Part shown: one piece after another, positions 25,485 to 33,062 of the stretch | Layout: every line of letters starts with the position of its first letter | How positions within the stretch are numbered: the stretch's first letter is position 1 | Assembly: GCA_002070045.1 (NCBI GenBank) | Contig: MWCN01000053.1 | Coordinates: forward strand, 1-33,062 | Direction of reading: 5' to 3' | Source: Candidatus Cloacimonetes bacterium ADurb.Bin211 | Lineage (GTDB): Bacteria; Cloacimonadota; Cloacimonadia; Cloacimonadales; Cloacimonadaceae | DNA length: 33,062 bases | Made by a program: the position numbers and the translations under genes | The notes under the pieces: generated by a model | Databases searched by the model: none | Told to the model about the DNA's origin: nothing | Seen by the model: only the letters and a program-made list of their open reading frames with translations

Positions 25485-26423
25485 ATGAAGGAACAAGATA
25501 GAGTAAAAAGTAAATTAAAAAAACAACCATATAAAGAGTCAACTTACACCATTACTCCCATTCCGCCTGGCAAGAAATTCCGTTGTCGTAAACCCTGGTT
25601 ACAGGATTGGATTGAAGCTATCCTTTTCGCTTTTGTAGTGGCAATGATAATCCGTAATTACACTTTTCAGAACTTTATGATTCCTTCTTCTTCTATGGAA
25701 AAAACTTTGCTAACTGGTGATTACATTGTAGCTAATAAAATAAAGTACTATGTTACAGACCCCAAAAGGGAGGACATTGTAACTTTTCGTTATCCCAAAA
25801 TTGAAGAATGGACTCCAGAACATCCAGATTATAAAGATGACTTTATCAAGCTCTTCCCTCCTATCTATATAAATAAAAAAGCTGCCTTCAGTAAAAATCC
25901 CAGGACCTTTATGCATATCACTTATTATGCCCGAAAGAATATAGTTAAAAGAGTTATCGGTATGCCCGGAGATATCATTGAAATCAAGAATAAAAAGGTC
26001 TATATTAACGGTGAACTCTTTGAAAGAGGGTATGAATGTTACGGTATAGCAATACCTCCTCCACCTCAACCTCCTTATCAGATCATAGAACAGACCTTTG
26101 CCGAAAATGAAGAAGATGGCTATATCTCTAATAGCGATTGGTATAAACCCTATATTGTCCCTCCAGATAGCACTAAAGGAATTTCAGCCCGAAAAGTCTT
26201 TAATCGTGATTGGTTTGGTCCTATTAAGGTACCTGAAGGACACTATTTTGTTATGGGCGATAATCGTGATGTGAGTGAGGATAGTCGTTATTGGGGATTT
26301 CTTAAGAGATCAGATATCACTGGTACACCCTGGTTAATCTTCTTTTCCCGCGGAATAGAATATAATAAACTTTATGATACTCCTCATATCCGATGGAACA
26401 GGATATTTCGTCTCGCCAGATAG
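25485..26423 (+). CDS. lepB: Signal peptidase I
   Basis: Membrane-bound serine protease that removes signal peptides from exported proteins. Of its 312 residues, one membrane segment lies at about 43-60 (WIEAILFAFVVAMIIRNY). The catalytic Ser70 sits in IPSSSMEKTLLTGDY and the catalytic Lys155 in KNIVKRVIGMPGD; the box MGDNRDVSEDSRYWG starts at residue 257. Inserts at about 105-140 and 190-240 make it longer than the simplest SipS-type enzymes. The start is ATG with GAAGG upstream. Its last 31 bases overlap the hemW-like gene, and together with the nucleotidyltransferase they form one operon. It would process the large secreted proteins encoded in the window. Confidence 0.93.
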   Translation: MKEQDRVKSKLKKQPYKESTYTITPIPPGKKFRCRKPWLQDWIEAILFAFVVAMIIRNYTFQNFMIPSSSMEKTLLTGDYIVANKIKYYVTDPKREDIVTFRYPKIEEWTPEHPDYKDDFIKLFPPIYINKKAAFSKNPRTFMHITYYARKNIVKRVIGMPGDIIEIKNKKVYINGELFERGYECYGIAIPPPPQPPYQIIEQTFAENEEDGYISNSDWYKPYIVPPDSTKGISARKVFNRDWFGPIKVPEGHYFVMGDNRDVSEDSRYWGFLKRSDITGTPWLIFFSRGIEYNKLYDTPHIRWNRIFRLAR

Positions 26424-27535
26424 CAATCTATATCCATATCCCCTTTTGTCTAACTCCTTGCGGATATTGCACCTTTTTCCGTATCCCCTACTCAAAATCT
26501 TCACTGGAAATATATCTGCAATATCTCCATAAAGAAATAGACCTTTTTTTACAATATCATCCCGATTTAACTTATGCAAAATCTATTTATTTTGGAGGAG
26601 GAACTCCATCTCTCTTAAAAGCAGAGGAAATTGAGGATATCTGTTCTTATTTTATATTTGATAAAGAGACGGAGATTACGCTGGAAATTAATCCTTTACA
26701 GATAACTGAGAACTATCTATCAGCTTTAAAAAACACACCCATAAATCGCCTCTCCATTGGCGTTCAAAGTATGAATAATGAAGAGCTAAATCTTCTGGAT
26801 AGAAAACATAAAGCTGAACAGATAAAAGATAAAATTGAACTATGTCGTCAATTGGGATTCAATAATATCTCTCTGGACCTCATTTATGGTTTACCTGGTT
26901 CATCTATTAACAAATTAAAAGATAATCTTATACAATTTCTCAATTTGAGACCTGAACACATTTCCTGCTATCTTTTAACTCTGGATTCGGACACTCCTTT
27001 AGCAGATAAAATAAAGGAACGGATAGTTTCTCCTTTACCAGATGATAACCTCCTGGCAGAAGAATATGAACTAATCTGCTCCGAATTAGAAAAGGCTAGA
27101 TATGAACATTATGAAATCTCCAATTTTTGTCTTCCAGGTAAGCAATCCAAACATAATTTAAGCTACTGGAATAGCTTACCATATCTTGGATTAGGAGCTT
27201 CTGCTTCTGGATTTTTACCTCCCTACCGCTATACCAATCCCTTTAATCTGAATGATTACTATTCCAATCTGGATAAAGGATTAATTATGCCTGAGGCTGA
27301 ACACTGCTCCTCAAAGCAGTTGATTGCAGATTTTATTATGATGGGATTAAGATTGACCCAGGGAATAGACCTCAATGAACTTAAAGAACGCTTTAACTAT
27401 AATCTGGAAAAGGATAAACACTTACAACTGGATAACTTATATCAGCTGGGTATGATAGAAAAAAATGGCTCTTATCTCTCTCTTAGCTCTAAGGCTCTTT
27501 TTGTCTCTAATACCGTAATTGGAGAGCTAATATGA
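26393..27535 (+). CDS. hemW: HemW-like radical SAM protein
   Basis: Radical SAM enzyme of the HemN/HemW family, 380 residues. The [4Fe-4S]/SAM motif CLTPCGYC is at residues 19-26 after IYIHIPF; then YFGGGTPS (66-73), EINP, RLSIGVQS and DLIYGLPG, and a C-terminal HemN domain. HemW members are heme chaperones rather than coproporphyrinogen oxidases, and a protein of this length with the Cys motif so near the N-terminus fits HemW. The proposed ATG lies inside lepB (31-base overlap); no later start is possible because the next Met falls beyond the Cys motif. Its stop overlaps the next start (ATGA). Confidence 0.85.
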   Translation: MEQDISSRQIAIYIHIPFCLTPCGYCTFFRIPYSKSSLEIYLQYLHKEIDLFLQYHPDLTYAKSIYFGGGTPSLLKAEEIEDICSYFIFDKETEITLEINPLQITENYLSALKNTPINRLSIGVQSMNNEELNLLDRKHKAEQIKDKIELCRQLGFNNISLDLIYGLPGSSINKLKDNLIQFLNLRPEHISCYLLTLDSDTPLADKIKERIVSPLPDDNLLAEEYELICSELEKARYEHYEISNFCLPGKQSKHNLSYWNSLPYLGLGASASGFLPPYRYTNPFNLNDYYSNLDKGLIMPEAEHCSSKQLIADFIMMGLRLTQGIDLNELKERFNYNLEKDKHLQLDNLYQLGMIEKNGSYLSLSSKALFVSNTVIGELI

Positions 27536-28272
27536 CGCTAACAGAACTCAGAGAATTACTTGCCAGTGCCATCAAAGGCACAGAATTTGAATCTCATACC
27601 TACTTTGCTGGTGGTTGCGTGCGGGACTTCTTATTAAATCCAGATGCTGCTTTTGTTGAAGCAGATATAGCCGTGGAACTCCCAGAAGGCGGAATCAAAC
27701 TTGCTTATTTTTTCCAGGAAAAATTCAATACTACGGCTCCAGTAATCCATAAAAGCTTTGGAACCGCTAAAATGACTATAAATAACATCAAAATAGAATT
27801 GGTAATGACCAGAAGTGAAAAATATCCTCCCGGTAAAAGACATCCTTATGTTGAGTTTGCTGATTTATATACCGATTGCTTACGCCGTGATTTTACTATC
27901 AACGCCCTATATCAAGAAATAATGACTGGTAAGATTTTAGACCCCAGTCAAAAAGGATACCAAGATTTACAAGCAAGGGTTATCCGCTGTGTTCAAGACC
28001 CCCTTCATTCTTTTTCTGAAGACCCTCTTAGAATCTTACGTGCCCTTCGTTTTGCAGTCACCTTAAATTTTGAAATATCACCCGAAACACTTTCTGCCAT
28101 CAAAACCAATGCTCATTTAGTTTCATCTTTAAGCACCAATCGCTGTTCCGATGAATATTCTCGCATAAAAAAGCTATCTCCAGAACAAATAGCTCACTGG
28201 AAGAAACTACTTGAAGAGACAGGTGTTCTAACCTATTTAAAAACCAGGATTCCAGAATTAACCAAATTATAA
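27532..28272 (+). CDS. Short CCA-adding enzyme/poly(A) polymerase-like nucleotidyltransferase
   Basis: Class II tRNA nucleotidyltransferase family, only 246 residues against about 400 or more in full enzymes. The head domain has YFAGGCVRDFLL (GGCVRD at 27-32), a catalytic carboxylate pair written Glu43-x-Asp45 (EADIAVE) where Asp-x-Asp is usual, RRDFTINALY at 118-127, and EDPLRILRALRFA from 163. A shortened neck ends in LLEETGVLTYLKTRIPEL, after which the C-terminal body/tail or HD region is missing; the frame stops cleanly with TAA. It overlaps the hemW-like stop by four bases. It could be a reduced A- or CC-adding enzyme, or a broken gene whose tail was lost next to the tandem repeats. Confidence 0.75.
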   Translation: MTLTELRELLASAIKGTEFESHTYFAGGCVRDFLLNPDAAFVEADIAVELPEGGIKLAYFFQEKFNTTAPVIHKSFGTAKMTINNIKIELVMTRSEKYPPGKRHPYVEFADLYTDCLRRDFTINALYQEIMTGKILDPSQKGYQDLQARVIRCVQDPLHSFSEDPLRILRALRFAVTLNFEISPETLSAIKTNAHLVSSLSTNRCSDEYSRIKKLSPEQIAHWKKLLEETGVLTYLKTRIPELTKL

Positions 28273-28321
28273 CCTCTTATCCTATCGTTAGTTGGAGATA
28301 AAAACTTAAATTTTGGGAATA

Positions 28322-28417
28322 GAATCCAATTTTATTATAATATTTTTGGATTTGATTCCAATTTTATTATAATTTCTTGGGATTTGATTCCAATTTTATT
28401 ATATTATCTTTAGATTC
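28322..28417. repeat. 32-bp tandem repeat, three copies
   Basis: Units start at 28322, 28354 and 28386, exactly 32 bp apart, each beginning GA(A/T)TCCAATTTTATTATA and with similar TTGGGATTT-like sequence before it. It lies between the nucleotidyltransferase and the ATPase gene, ending about 30 bases before the ATPase start. A TATAAT at 28425-28430 follows at once, so the array may sit over a promoter. No protein is encoded. Confidence 0.75.
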
Positions 28418-28447
28418 TAATCTCTATAATTAAAAGGGGAAGAAACG

Positions 28448-29572
28448 ATGATACCAAGAATATTGGAAAATAATATTAAACAACATTTCTTTGAAGGAAA
28501 AGCAATAGTAATATTAGGTCCCCGTCAAAGTGGCAAAACTACTTTGGTAAATTATCTTTTAAAAGATTATTCAGATCAATTTATCGTCTTTAATGGAGAT
28601 GAACCAGATATAAGAGAAATACTTACAAATGCCAATTCAACTCAATTGAAAACCTATATCGGCAATAAAAAGATAGTTTTTATAGATGAAGCGCAAAGAA
28701 TAAAAGACATAGGAATCACAATTAAATTAATAGTGGATAATTTCCCCCATATTCAGGTAATTGTGACTGGTTCTGCATCTCTAGAATTAGCGAGTGAAAT
28801 TAGAGAACCTCTAACGGGAAGAAGATATGAATATTATCTTTATCCTATTGCTTATGAAGAAATGGTAAAGTATAATGGAAGGCTGGAAGAAGACCGTATG
28901 ATTCCTCATCGCTTGATTTACGGTTATTATCCAGAGATAGTTACTAATTCCGAGAAAGCAGAGGAACTTTTAAGATTATTGAGTGATAGTTATTTATTCA
29001 AAGATCTATTTTTATTAGACCAAATTAAAAAACCTCCTTTATTGATAAAACTTATTCGTTCCCTGGCTTATCAAGTTGGTTCGGAGGTTTCCTATAATGA
29101 ACTTGCACAAACTGTTGGCTCGGACTTAAAAACAGTAGAAAAATATATTGATCTAATGGAAAAAGCATTTATTATTTTTCGTTTACCTTCTCTTCAAAAG
29201 AATCTAAGGAATGAAATCAAGAAAAAGATAAAAATTTATTTCTGGGATAATGGTATTCTTAACGCTGTTATTGGTAATTTCAATAATATTCATATTCGGA
29301 AAGATACAGGTAAATTATGGGAAAATTTTGTTATTGCTGAAAGAAAGAAGTATTTATCTAATCATTCTTTGTATCATAAATCTTATTTTTGGAGAACTAC
29401 ACAAAAACAGGAAATAGATTACCTAGAAGAGTATGATAATCAATATACAGCCTGCGAGGTTAAATGGAATCCTCGCAGAAAGCCTAAATTCCCTAAAACT
29501 TTTTGTGATAATTATCCGTTATCCGAGACAAAAGTTATTCATCCCAAAAATCTGGGAGATTGGATTAGTTGA
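28448..29572 (+). CDS. AAA ATPase with C-terminal DUF4143 domain
   Basis: A 374-residue protein of the AAA_14/DUF4143 family, common accessory genes of unknown function in bacteria and archaea. Walker A GPRQSGKTT starts at residue 24, Walker B IVFIDEAQ is at 76-83, and sensor-like VIVTGSASLELA at about 101-112. A winged-helix-like segment follows (YNELAQTVGSDLKTVEKYIDLMEKA), and the C-terminal part has the DUF4143 look (GKLWENFVIAERKKYL, YFWRTTQKQEIDYL, ACEVKW), which resembles a restriction-endonuclease-like core. ATG has GGGGAAG upstream. Preceded by the tandem repeat and standing alone, it may be a horizontally moved gene. Function unknown. Confidence 0.88.
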   Translation: MIPRILENNIKQHFFEGKAIVILGPRQSGKTTLVNYLLKDYSDQFIVFNGDEPDIREILTNANSTQLKTYIGNKKIVFIDEAQRIKDIGITIKLIVDNFPHIQVIVTGSASLELASEIREPLTGRRYEYYLYPIAYEEMVKYNGRLEEDRMIPHRLIYGYYPEIVTNSEKAEELLRLLSDSYLFKDLFLLDQIKKPPLLIKLIRSLAYQVGSEVSYNELAQTVGSDLKTVEKYIDLMEKAFIIFRLPSLQKNLRNEIKKKIKIYFWDNGILNAVIGNFNNIHIRKDTGKLWENFVIAERKKYLSNHSLYHKSYFWRTTQKQEIDYLEEYDNQYTACEVKWNPRRKPKFPKTFCDNYPLSETKVIHPKNLGDWIS

Positions 29573-29630
29573 ATAGAGCCCTATCTGCCAAAAATTGCCA
29601 ATTAATATATCTTGTTTCCTGATTCCATAT

Positions 29631-29658
29631 AAAAAACCCCGGGATTTTACTCCCGGGC
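29631..29658 (-). terminator. Rho-independent terminator of the right-end secreted protein gene
   Basis: Read on the minus strand, CCCGGGA, a six-base loop and TCCCGGG (29657-29651 with 29644-29638) are followed by one G and a T6 run. It starts 22 bases after the stop of the secreted-protein gene. This is the clearest intrinsic terminator in the window; in the plus direction, where the ATPase gene ends 65 bases before, the T-tract is poor. Confidence 0.85.
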
Positions 29659-29679
29659 TTAGACATTGTTTTATACTTT

Positions 29680-32600
29680 CTATTGAATTGCTATCACTCT
29701 ATAGAATTTTTTCGGAAAAGCAGGATAGGAAACATTGAGATCAGTAGTTGTTTCCACCAGAGTGAAAGTTCCATAAGGGTCATCAGCTGCTTCAATGCGA
29801 TAACTGGTAGCACCTGTTACTGGTTCCCAGGAAAGGGTAATGATATTATTTTGCACTGAAATATTAACTACAGGTGAAGGCAAAACTATTCCCGCACTGG
29901 AAAAATCAGCCCAGCACCGTGCCGTAAATAAATTCCCTTCTATTACTCTGGAATTAGGTATTCCTATAATATTCCATAAACCTGTAGGAACAGTCATTCC
30001 AATGTAATCTACATCATAGAAAGTGGTACGGAAGTTCATTAAGCCATTATTCATTGGATATAAAGTGCCATTAGTAAAAGTTAAGCCACTTTCAGCATTG
30101 TCAAAATAGACTCCCATAACTCTTACCAGCTCAGATTCATATTGTTCAAAGTTCGTTACCAGTTCATTTAGGCTTATTTCTTGGGGAATAATCACATTTC
30201 CTGTAGAAACTGCTGGTCCAGGATCTGCAATAGGAGTCAATTGCATCATACCACCATATTCTGCTACTGTTCCGATAATATTGCTTATCCCATCATAGAG
30301 ATTATAAGTTGTAGTAATTGTTCCACTATTATCATCTATCAAAATTCCAGCGGTGGCATCCTGGATGAATTTCTGATGACGGAAGGCTTGCTGGAAGGTT
30401 ATTACCGCGGTTCCGGTATATCTGTAATAAACACCAGGTGTACCTGCTCTTAATTCTGCCATTGTTGTTACATTAATTGGGAATATATAGAGAGCTTGAG
30501 CTATGGGACTTACGCTATATCCATTACCATAAGCCACTGCTTTAAGAGTTGTAGTCATACTTATTGTAATTGGAGCAGTATAAATATTGCCCACCACATT
30601 TGTGGGAATACTTCCATCTGTAGTGTAGCGAATGGTTACACCAGGAGTAGAACAACTTATAGTTACAGTTATGGGAGTTGAATAAAGACCACCATCAGGA
30701 TTAAAAGTTGGAGCTGCTGCAGCTGGTAGACCGGGACTAAAGGTATGCCAGCCAAGGTAAGTGAAGGTATCAATTGGATAGGAATCCCATTCTGTGGCTA
30801 AAGTGGGAAAACCACTTTCTGGATTGACGGTCACTCCTTGAATGACATTAGCCTTACGCACTAAAGTTTTATCTAATGTTGTTAGGGGTTCTGTGCCCCA
30901 AGCAGCGCCAGGATCTTCTCCTATTCTTCCAAATATATCAATATAAGTGGGATTAGAGATTTCTCCTGTAATCAAAGCAATGGCATCATCACCATTAAAA
31001 TAACATACAGTGCTATTAGTATCACTAACTGCTTGAATGGCAGCATTGGCACTAGCATGAGAAATCACATAGACCTCATTATGGGCTAAGGTTCCACTCA
31101 ATTGTAAGGTATTAATTGGAGAAGTATTTCCATTGCTATACAACAAAACCTTATATTGACTGAGATCAACCGTAGCTCCAGTTCCATTAAATATCTCTAA
31201 TGCTTTATTATTACTGGTTCCTTCTACACATTCGGAAAAGAAGAGGTCAGTAGCAAAAGTACCTACCAGGGTAGCTGTCCCAGTTACAGTTATCACATAA
31301 TTTGTAGCATTAGTAGTACTGTGTGTTATGGTCCCAGCAAAATCTCCAGCCGCATCAGCATTCATTCTTACATAAATGAGACCGTTGAACGATGAAGGTA
31401 AAGTTAAAGAAGAGCTCCAGGGTCCGGAATTAGAAGTACTCAATTCAAAAGGACTGGTAGCAGTAACGATGATTTCCGTAACAGCATTAGTGGCACTCAA
31501 ACTATAAGATTGAGCAGCTGAAGGTGTGCCAATTTCCTGAGTAAATTCCGTTAAATTAGCAGTTATATTCCAGGTAACATCTGCTGGAAAGGTCTCTCCA
31601 TCAACTCTAACTCTAACTTCGGTAGCTCCAGGACTATTATGAGTAATGTAACCACCATAAGTGCCAACTTCCATTCCATAAAGTCTTACATAGATATTCC
31701 CATTATAATCCAGAGGTACTTGAAGCGTGTTAGACCAGCCATAGGTTCCTGTAGTAGAAATCTGGAAAGGATCTGGTGCAATAATGGTAATAGGACCTGC
31801 TAATTGTTGTCCCTCTAAATGATAATTAGAGATTTCATCAGATGGATTGCCCACTATATTATAAAGGGGATCTGGTTCTCCAATAACCACTATTTGCGGA
31901 TTTGCCTGTAATCCCCAGAGATTGAACCAGGAATTAGCAACTCTTATACCATCAAGTAGTAAGGTCGGAGCACTGGAAGCAGAACCTTGACGGAGAGCAA
32001 TAGAACCAATGTTAGCAGTATCTGTATTTGCATCTGTAGCGGTAAGAGTATAAGCAGGTTCATTGATTATTATAGGAGGATTTATATATAAATGAGCCAC
32101 ATCATTTGCATCACCTTCAAAGATATCATAACGTAACACGAGCAAGTAAGTGGTATTTAAGCTATAGTTAAAATCTGTCCAAACCGCTCCAGCAGCATTT
32201 GCTGCATTAGATAAACCAAAGCTCAAAGCATCAGCATCATTCTTTTTTACAAAAACCCTTCCTCTATAAAGAGTTCCTATCGTTTGGGGACCAAAGTGAA
32301 TAAAGTAATCGCCAGTTGTAGTGGCAGAGGTTACATTAACCAGAAAAGAGGCATAAACTGAATTTGCTGTTTGAGCAGTAAAAGTGCGATTAATATCTTC
32401 TCCTGAATTAGCAAGAGATACATAATTTCCTGCAATGGAAGGATAACTTTCATATGTCAAATTGCCACTTTGAACGGTTATCGGATTTGATCCTGTACTA
32501 TGTGCAGTCCAGCGGGTAGATGTTAAAGCTAACCCTGTATCATAGTAAAAGTTATCCAGAAGCAAAAGATTAGCAGGAGTTGATTCAAATACTATACCAT

Positions 32601-33062
32601 TAACAGCAAGATTTGCCTCAGCAGTGCCACTGGTATGAACAATATTACCATTATAACTGGTAATATTTGTCCCATTTAAACGAACATAGATAGTACCGTT
32701 AAAAGATGGCATAAGAGATAAATTATCTGACCAGGTATTATTATCTGTGGAAAGTTGATAACCTGCAGGAGGAGTTATGGAAATATTCTGAGTAAGATTT
32801 TCTCCATATAAAGTATAACTCTGACTTTCAGAAGGAGTTCCCTGTTCCATAGTAAATTTATTCAAAGTGCCGGTTATATGAAGTACTGGTGGTAAAGTTT
32901 CTAAAACAGTGCCATTAACCGGTAAATCTACCTGAGCTGCACCTGTGCTGTTATGAGTTATATTTCCACTAAATGTTCCTAATGTAGTTCCAGTCAATCT
33001 TACATAAATTGAACTATTATAGGTAGGAGATAAAGAAAGATTAGATGAATAAGAACTACCAT
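29680..33062 (-). CDS. Large repetitive surface protein, 5' end beyond window
   Basis: The last 1126 residues of a longer secreted or surface protein; the frame is open to the right edge. From the edge there are Ig-like repeats of about 90-100 residues with the recurring pattern (Y/F)NG-x-IYVR...G-x-ITH-x-(S/T) and a closing V-x-G, at about 1-50 (partial), 58-150, 390-490 and 495-590. A jelly-roll domain (about 165-380) separates the second and third. Then come a lamin-tail-like domain (DLFFSECVEGTSNNKALEIFNGTG, near 603), a chitobiase/hexosaminidase C-terminal-like domain (GGLYSTPITVTISCSTPGVTIRYTTDG, near 790), an OB-like segment (862-1050) and a final Fn3 domain. Unlike the other two large proteins it ends without a YPNPF sorting module. 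A TTG at 32997 is internal, not a start. Confidence 0.8.
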   Translation of the reverse strand, partial: GSSYSSNLSLSPTYNSSIYVRLTGTTLGTFSGNITHNSTGAAQVDLPVNGTVLETLPPVLHITGTLNKFTMEQGTPSESQSYTLYGENLTQNISITPPAGYQLSTDNNTWSDNLSLMPSFNGTIYVRLNGTNITSYNGNIVHTSGTAEANLAVNGIVFESTPANLLLLDNFYYDTGLALTSTRWTAHSTGSNPITVQSGNLTYESYPSIAGNYVSLANSGEDINRTFTAQTANSVYASFLVNVTSATTTGDYFIHFGPQTIGTLYRGRVFVKKNDADALSFGLSNAANAAGAVWTDFNYSLNTTYLLVLRYDIFEGDANDVAHLYINPPIIINEPAYTLTATDANTDTANIGSIALRQGSASSAPTLLLDGIRVANSWFNLWGLQANPQIVVIGEPDPLYNIVGNPSDEISNYHLEGQQLAGPITIIAPDPFQISTTGTYGWSNTLQVPLDYNGNIYVRLYGMEVGTYGGYITHNSPGATEVRVRVDGETFPADVTWNITANLTEFTQEIGTPSAAQSYSLSATNAVTEIIVTATSPFELSTSNSGPWSSSLTLPSSFNGLIYVRMNADAAGDFAGTITHSTTNATNYVITVTGTATLVGTFATDLFFSECVEGTSNNKALEIFNGTGATVDLSQYKVLLYSNGNTSPINTLQLSGTLAHNEVYVISHASANAAIQAVSDTNSTVCYFNGDDAIALITGEISNPTYIDIFGRIGEDPGAAWGTEPLTTLDKTLVRKANVIQGVTVNPESGFPTLATEWDSYPIDTFTYLGWHTFSPGLPAAAAPTFNPDGGLYSTPITVTISCSTPGVTIRYTTDGSIPTNVVGNIYTAPITISMTTTLKAVAYGNGYSVSPIAQALYIFPINVTTMAELRAGTPGVYYRYTGTAVITFQQAFRHQKFIQDATAGILIDDNSGTITTTYNLYDGISNIIGTVAEYGGMMQLTPIADPGPAVSTGNVIIPQEISLNELVTNFEQYESELVRVMGVYFDNAESGLTFTNGTLYPMNNGLMNFRTTFYDVDYIGMTVPTGLWNIIGIPNSRVIEGNLFTARCWADFSSAGIVLPSPVVNISVQNNIITLSWEPVTGATSYRIEAADDPYGTFTLVETTTDLNVSYPAFPKKFYRVIAIQ

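Noticed and set aside
28322-28417. CRISPR array
   Set aside because: Units are contiguous 32-bp tandem copies with no unique spacers and no cas genes nearby.
28448-29572. Transposase or IS-associated ATPase
   Set aside because: The C-terminal part matches the DUF4143 pattern; no transposase partner or terminal inverted repeats flank it.

Overview
This 33 kb window looks like a chromosome segment of a fermentative anaerobe, probably Candidatus Cloacimonadota (Cloacimonas-like). That is inferred from three things: very large secreted proteins ending in 'YPNPFNP'-type sorting domains, a four-subunit ferredoxin-dependent 2-oxoacid oxidoreductase beside methylmalonyl-CoA epimerase, and low G+C with tightly coupled genes (ATGA overlaps) and clear GGAGG ribosome binding sites. 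No rRNA, tRNA, CRISPR array, intact insertion sequence or prophage gene was seen.

Layout. 1-3767 (minus): a heterodimeric ABC exporter of the BmrC/BmrD (TM287/288) kind, with the second subunit cut by the window edge. 4081-9531 (minus): a 1816-residue secreted gingipain-like (C25) multidomain protein. 9593-12892 (minus): tyrS, a small intramembrane M50 peptidase and glutamine synthetase, a probable operon. 12893-13978: a 1.1 kb gene-free stretch, by far the longest here, holding a perfect 31-bp inverted repeat 340 bp apart, TTCGCA motifs phased at 20-21 bp, and an AT-rich core with direct repeats. This is the least explained part of the window.

13979-18890 (minus): a seven-gene amino-acid catabolism operon in the order SpoVG-like protein, PLP aminotransferase, ferredoxin-like subunit, alpha, beta and gamma subunits of a 2-oxoacid:ferredoxin oxidoreductase, and methylmalonyl-CoA epimerase. 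The inferred flow is amino acid to 2-oxoacid to acyl-CoA plus reduced ferredoxin. If the acyl-CoA is succinyl-CoA, it would feed the methylmalonyl-CoA/propionyl-CoA branch. 18977-19957 (minus): lipoate-protein ligase. 20142-23990 (minus): a second large secreted protein of 1282 residues with an unassigned N-terminal domain.

Transcription diverges at about 24.0-24.2 kb. 24182-28272 (plus): iron-type alcohol dehydrogenase, signal peptidase I, HemW-like radical SAM protein and a short CCA-adding-enzyme-like nucleotidyltransferase; the last three overlap. A 32-bp tandem repeat (three copies) precedes a DUF4143-type AAA ATPase (28448-29572, plus). From 29680 to the right edge (minus) is the 3' part of a third large repetitive surface protein, closed by a strong intrinsic terminator.

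Several enzymes carry changed key residues: Asp for Glu in one exporter Walker B with LSTGQ in its partner; Tyr where the C25 catalytic His would be expected; Phe at the glutamine synthetase adenylylation position; and a truncated CCA-like enzyme. All assignments rest on reading motifs; no database search was possible.
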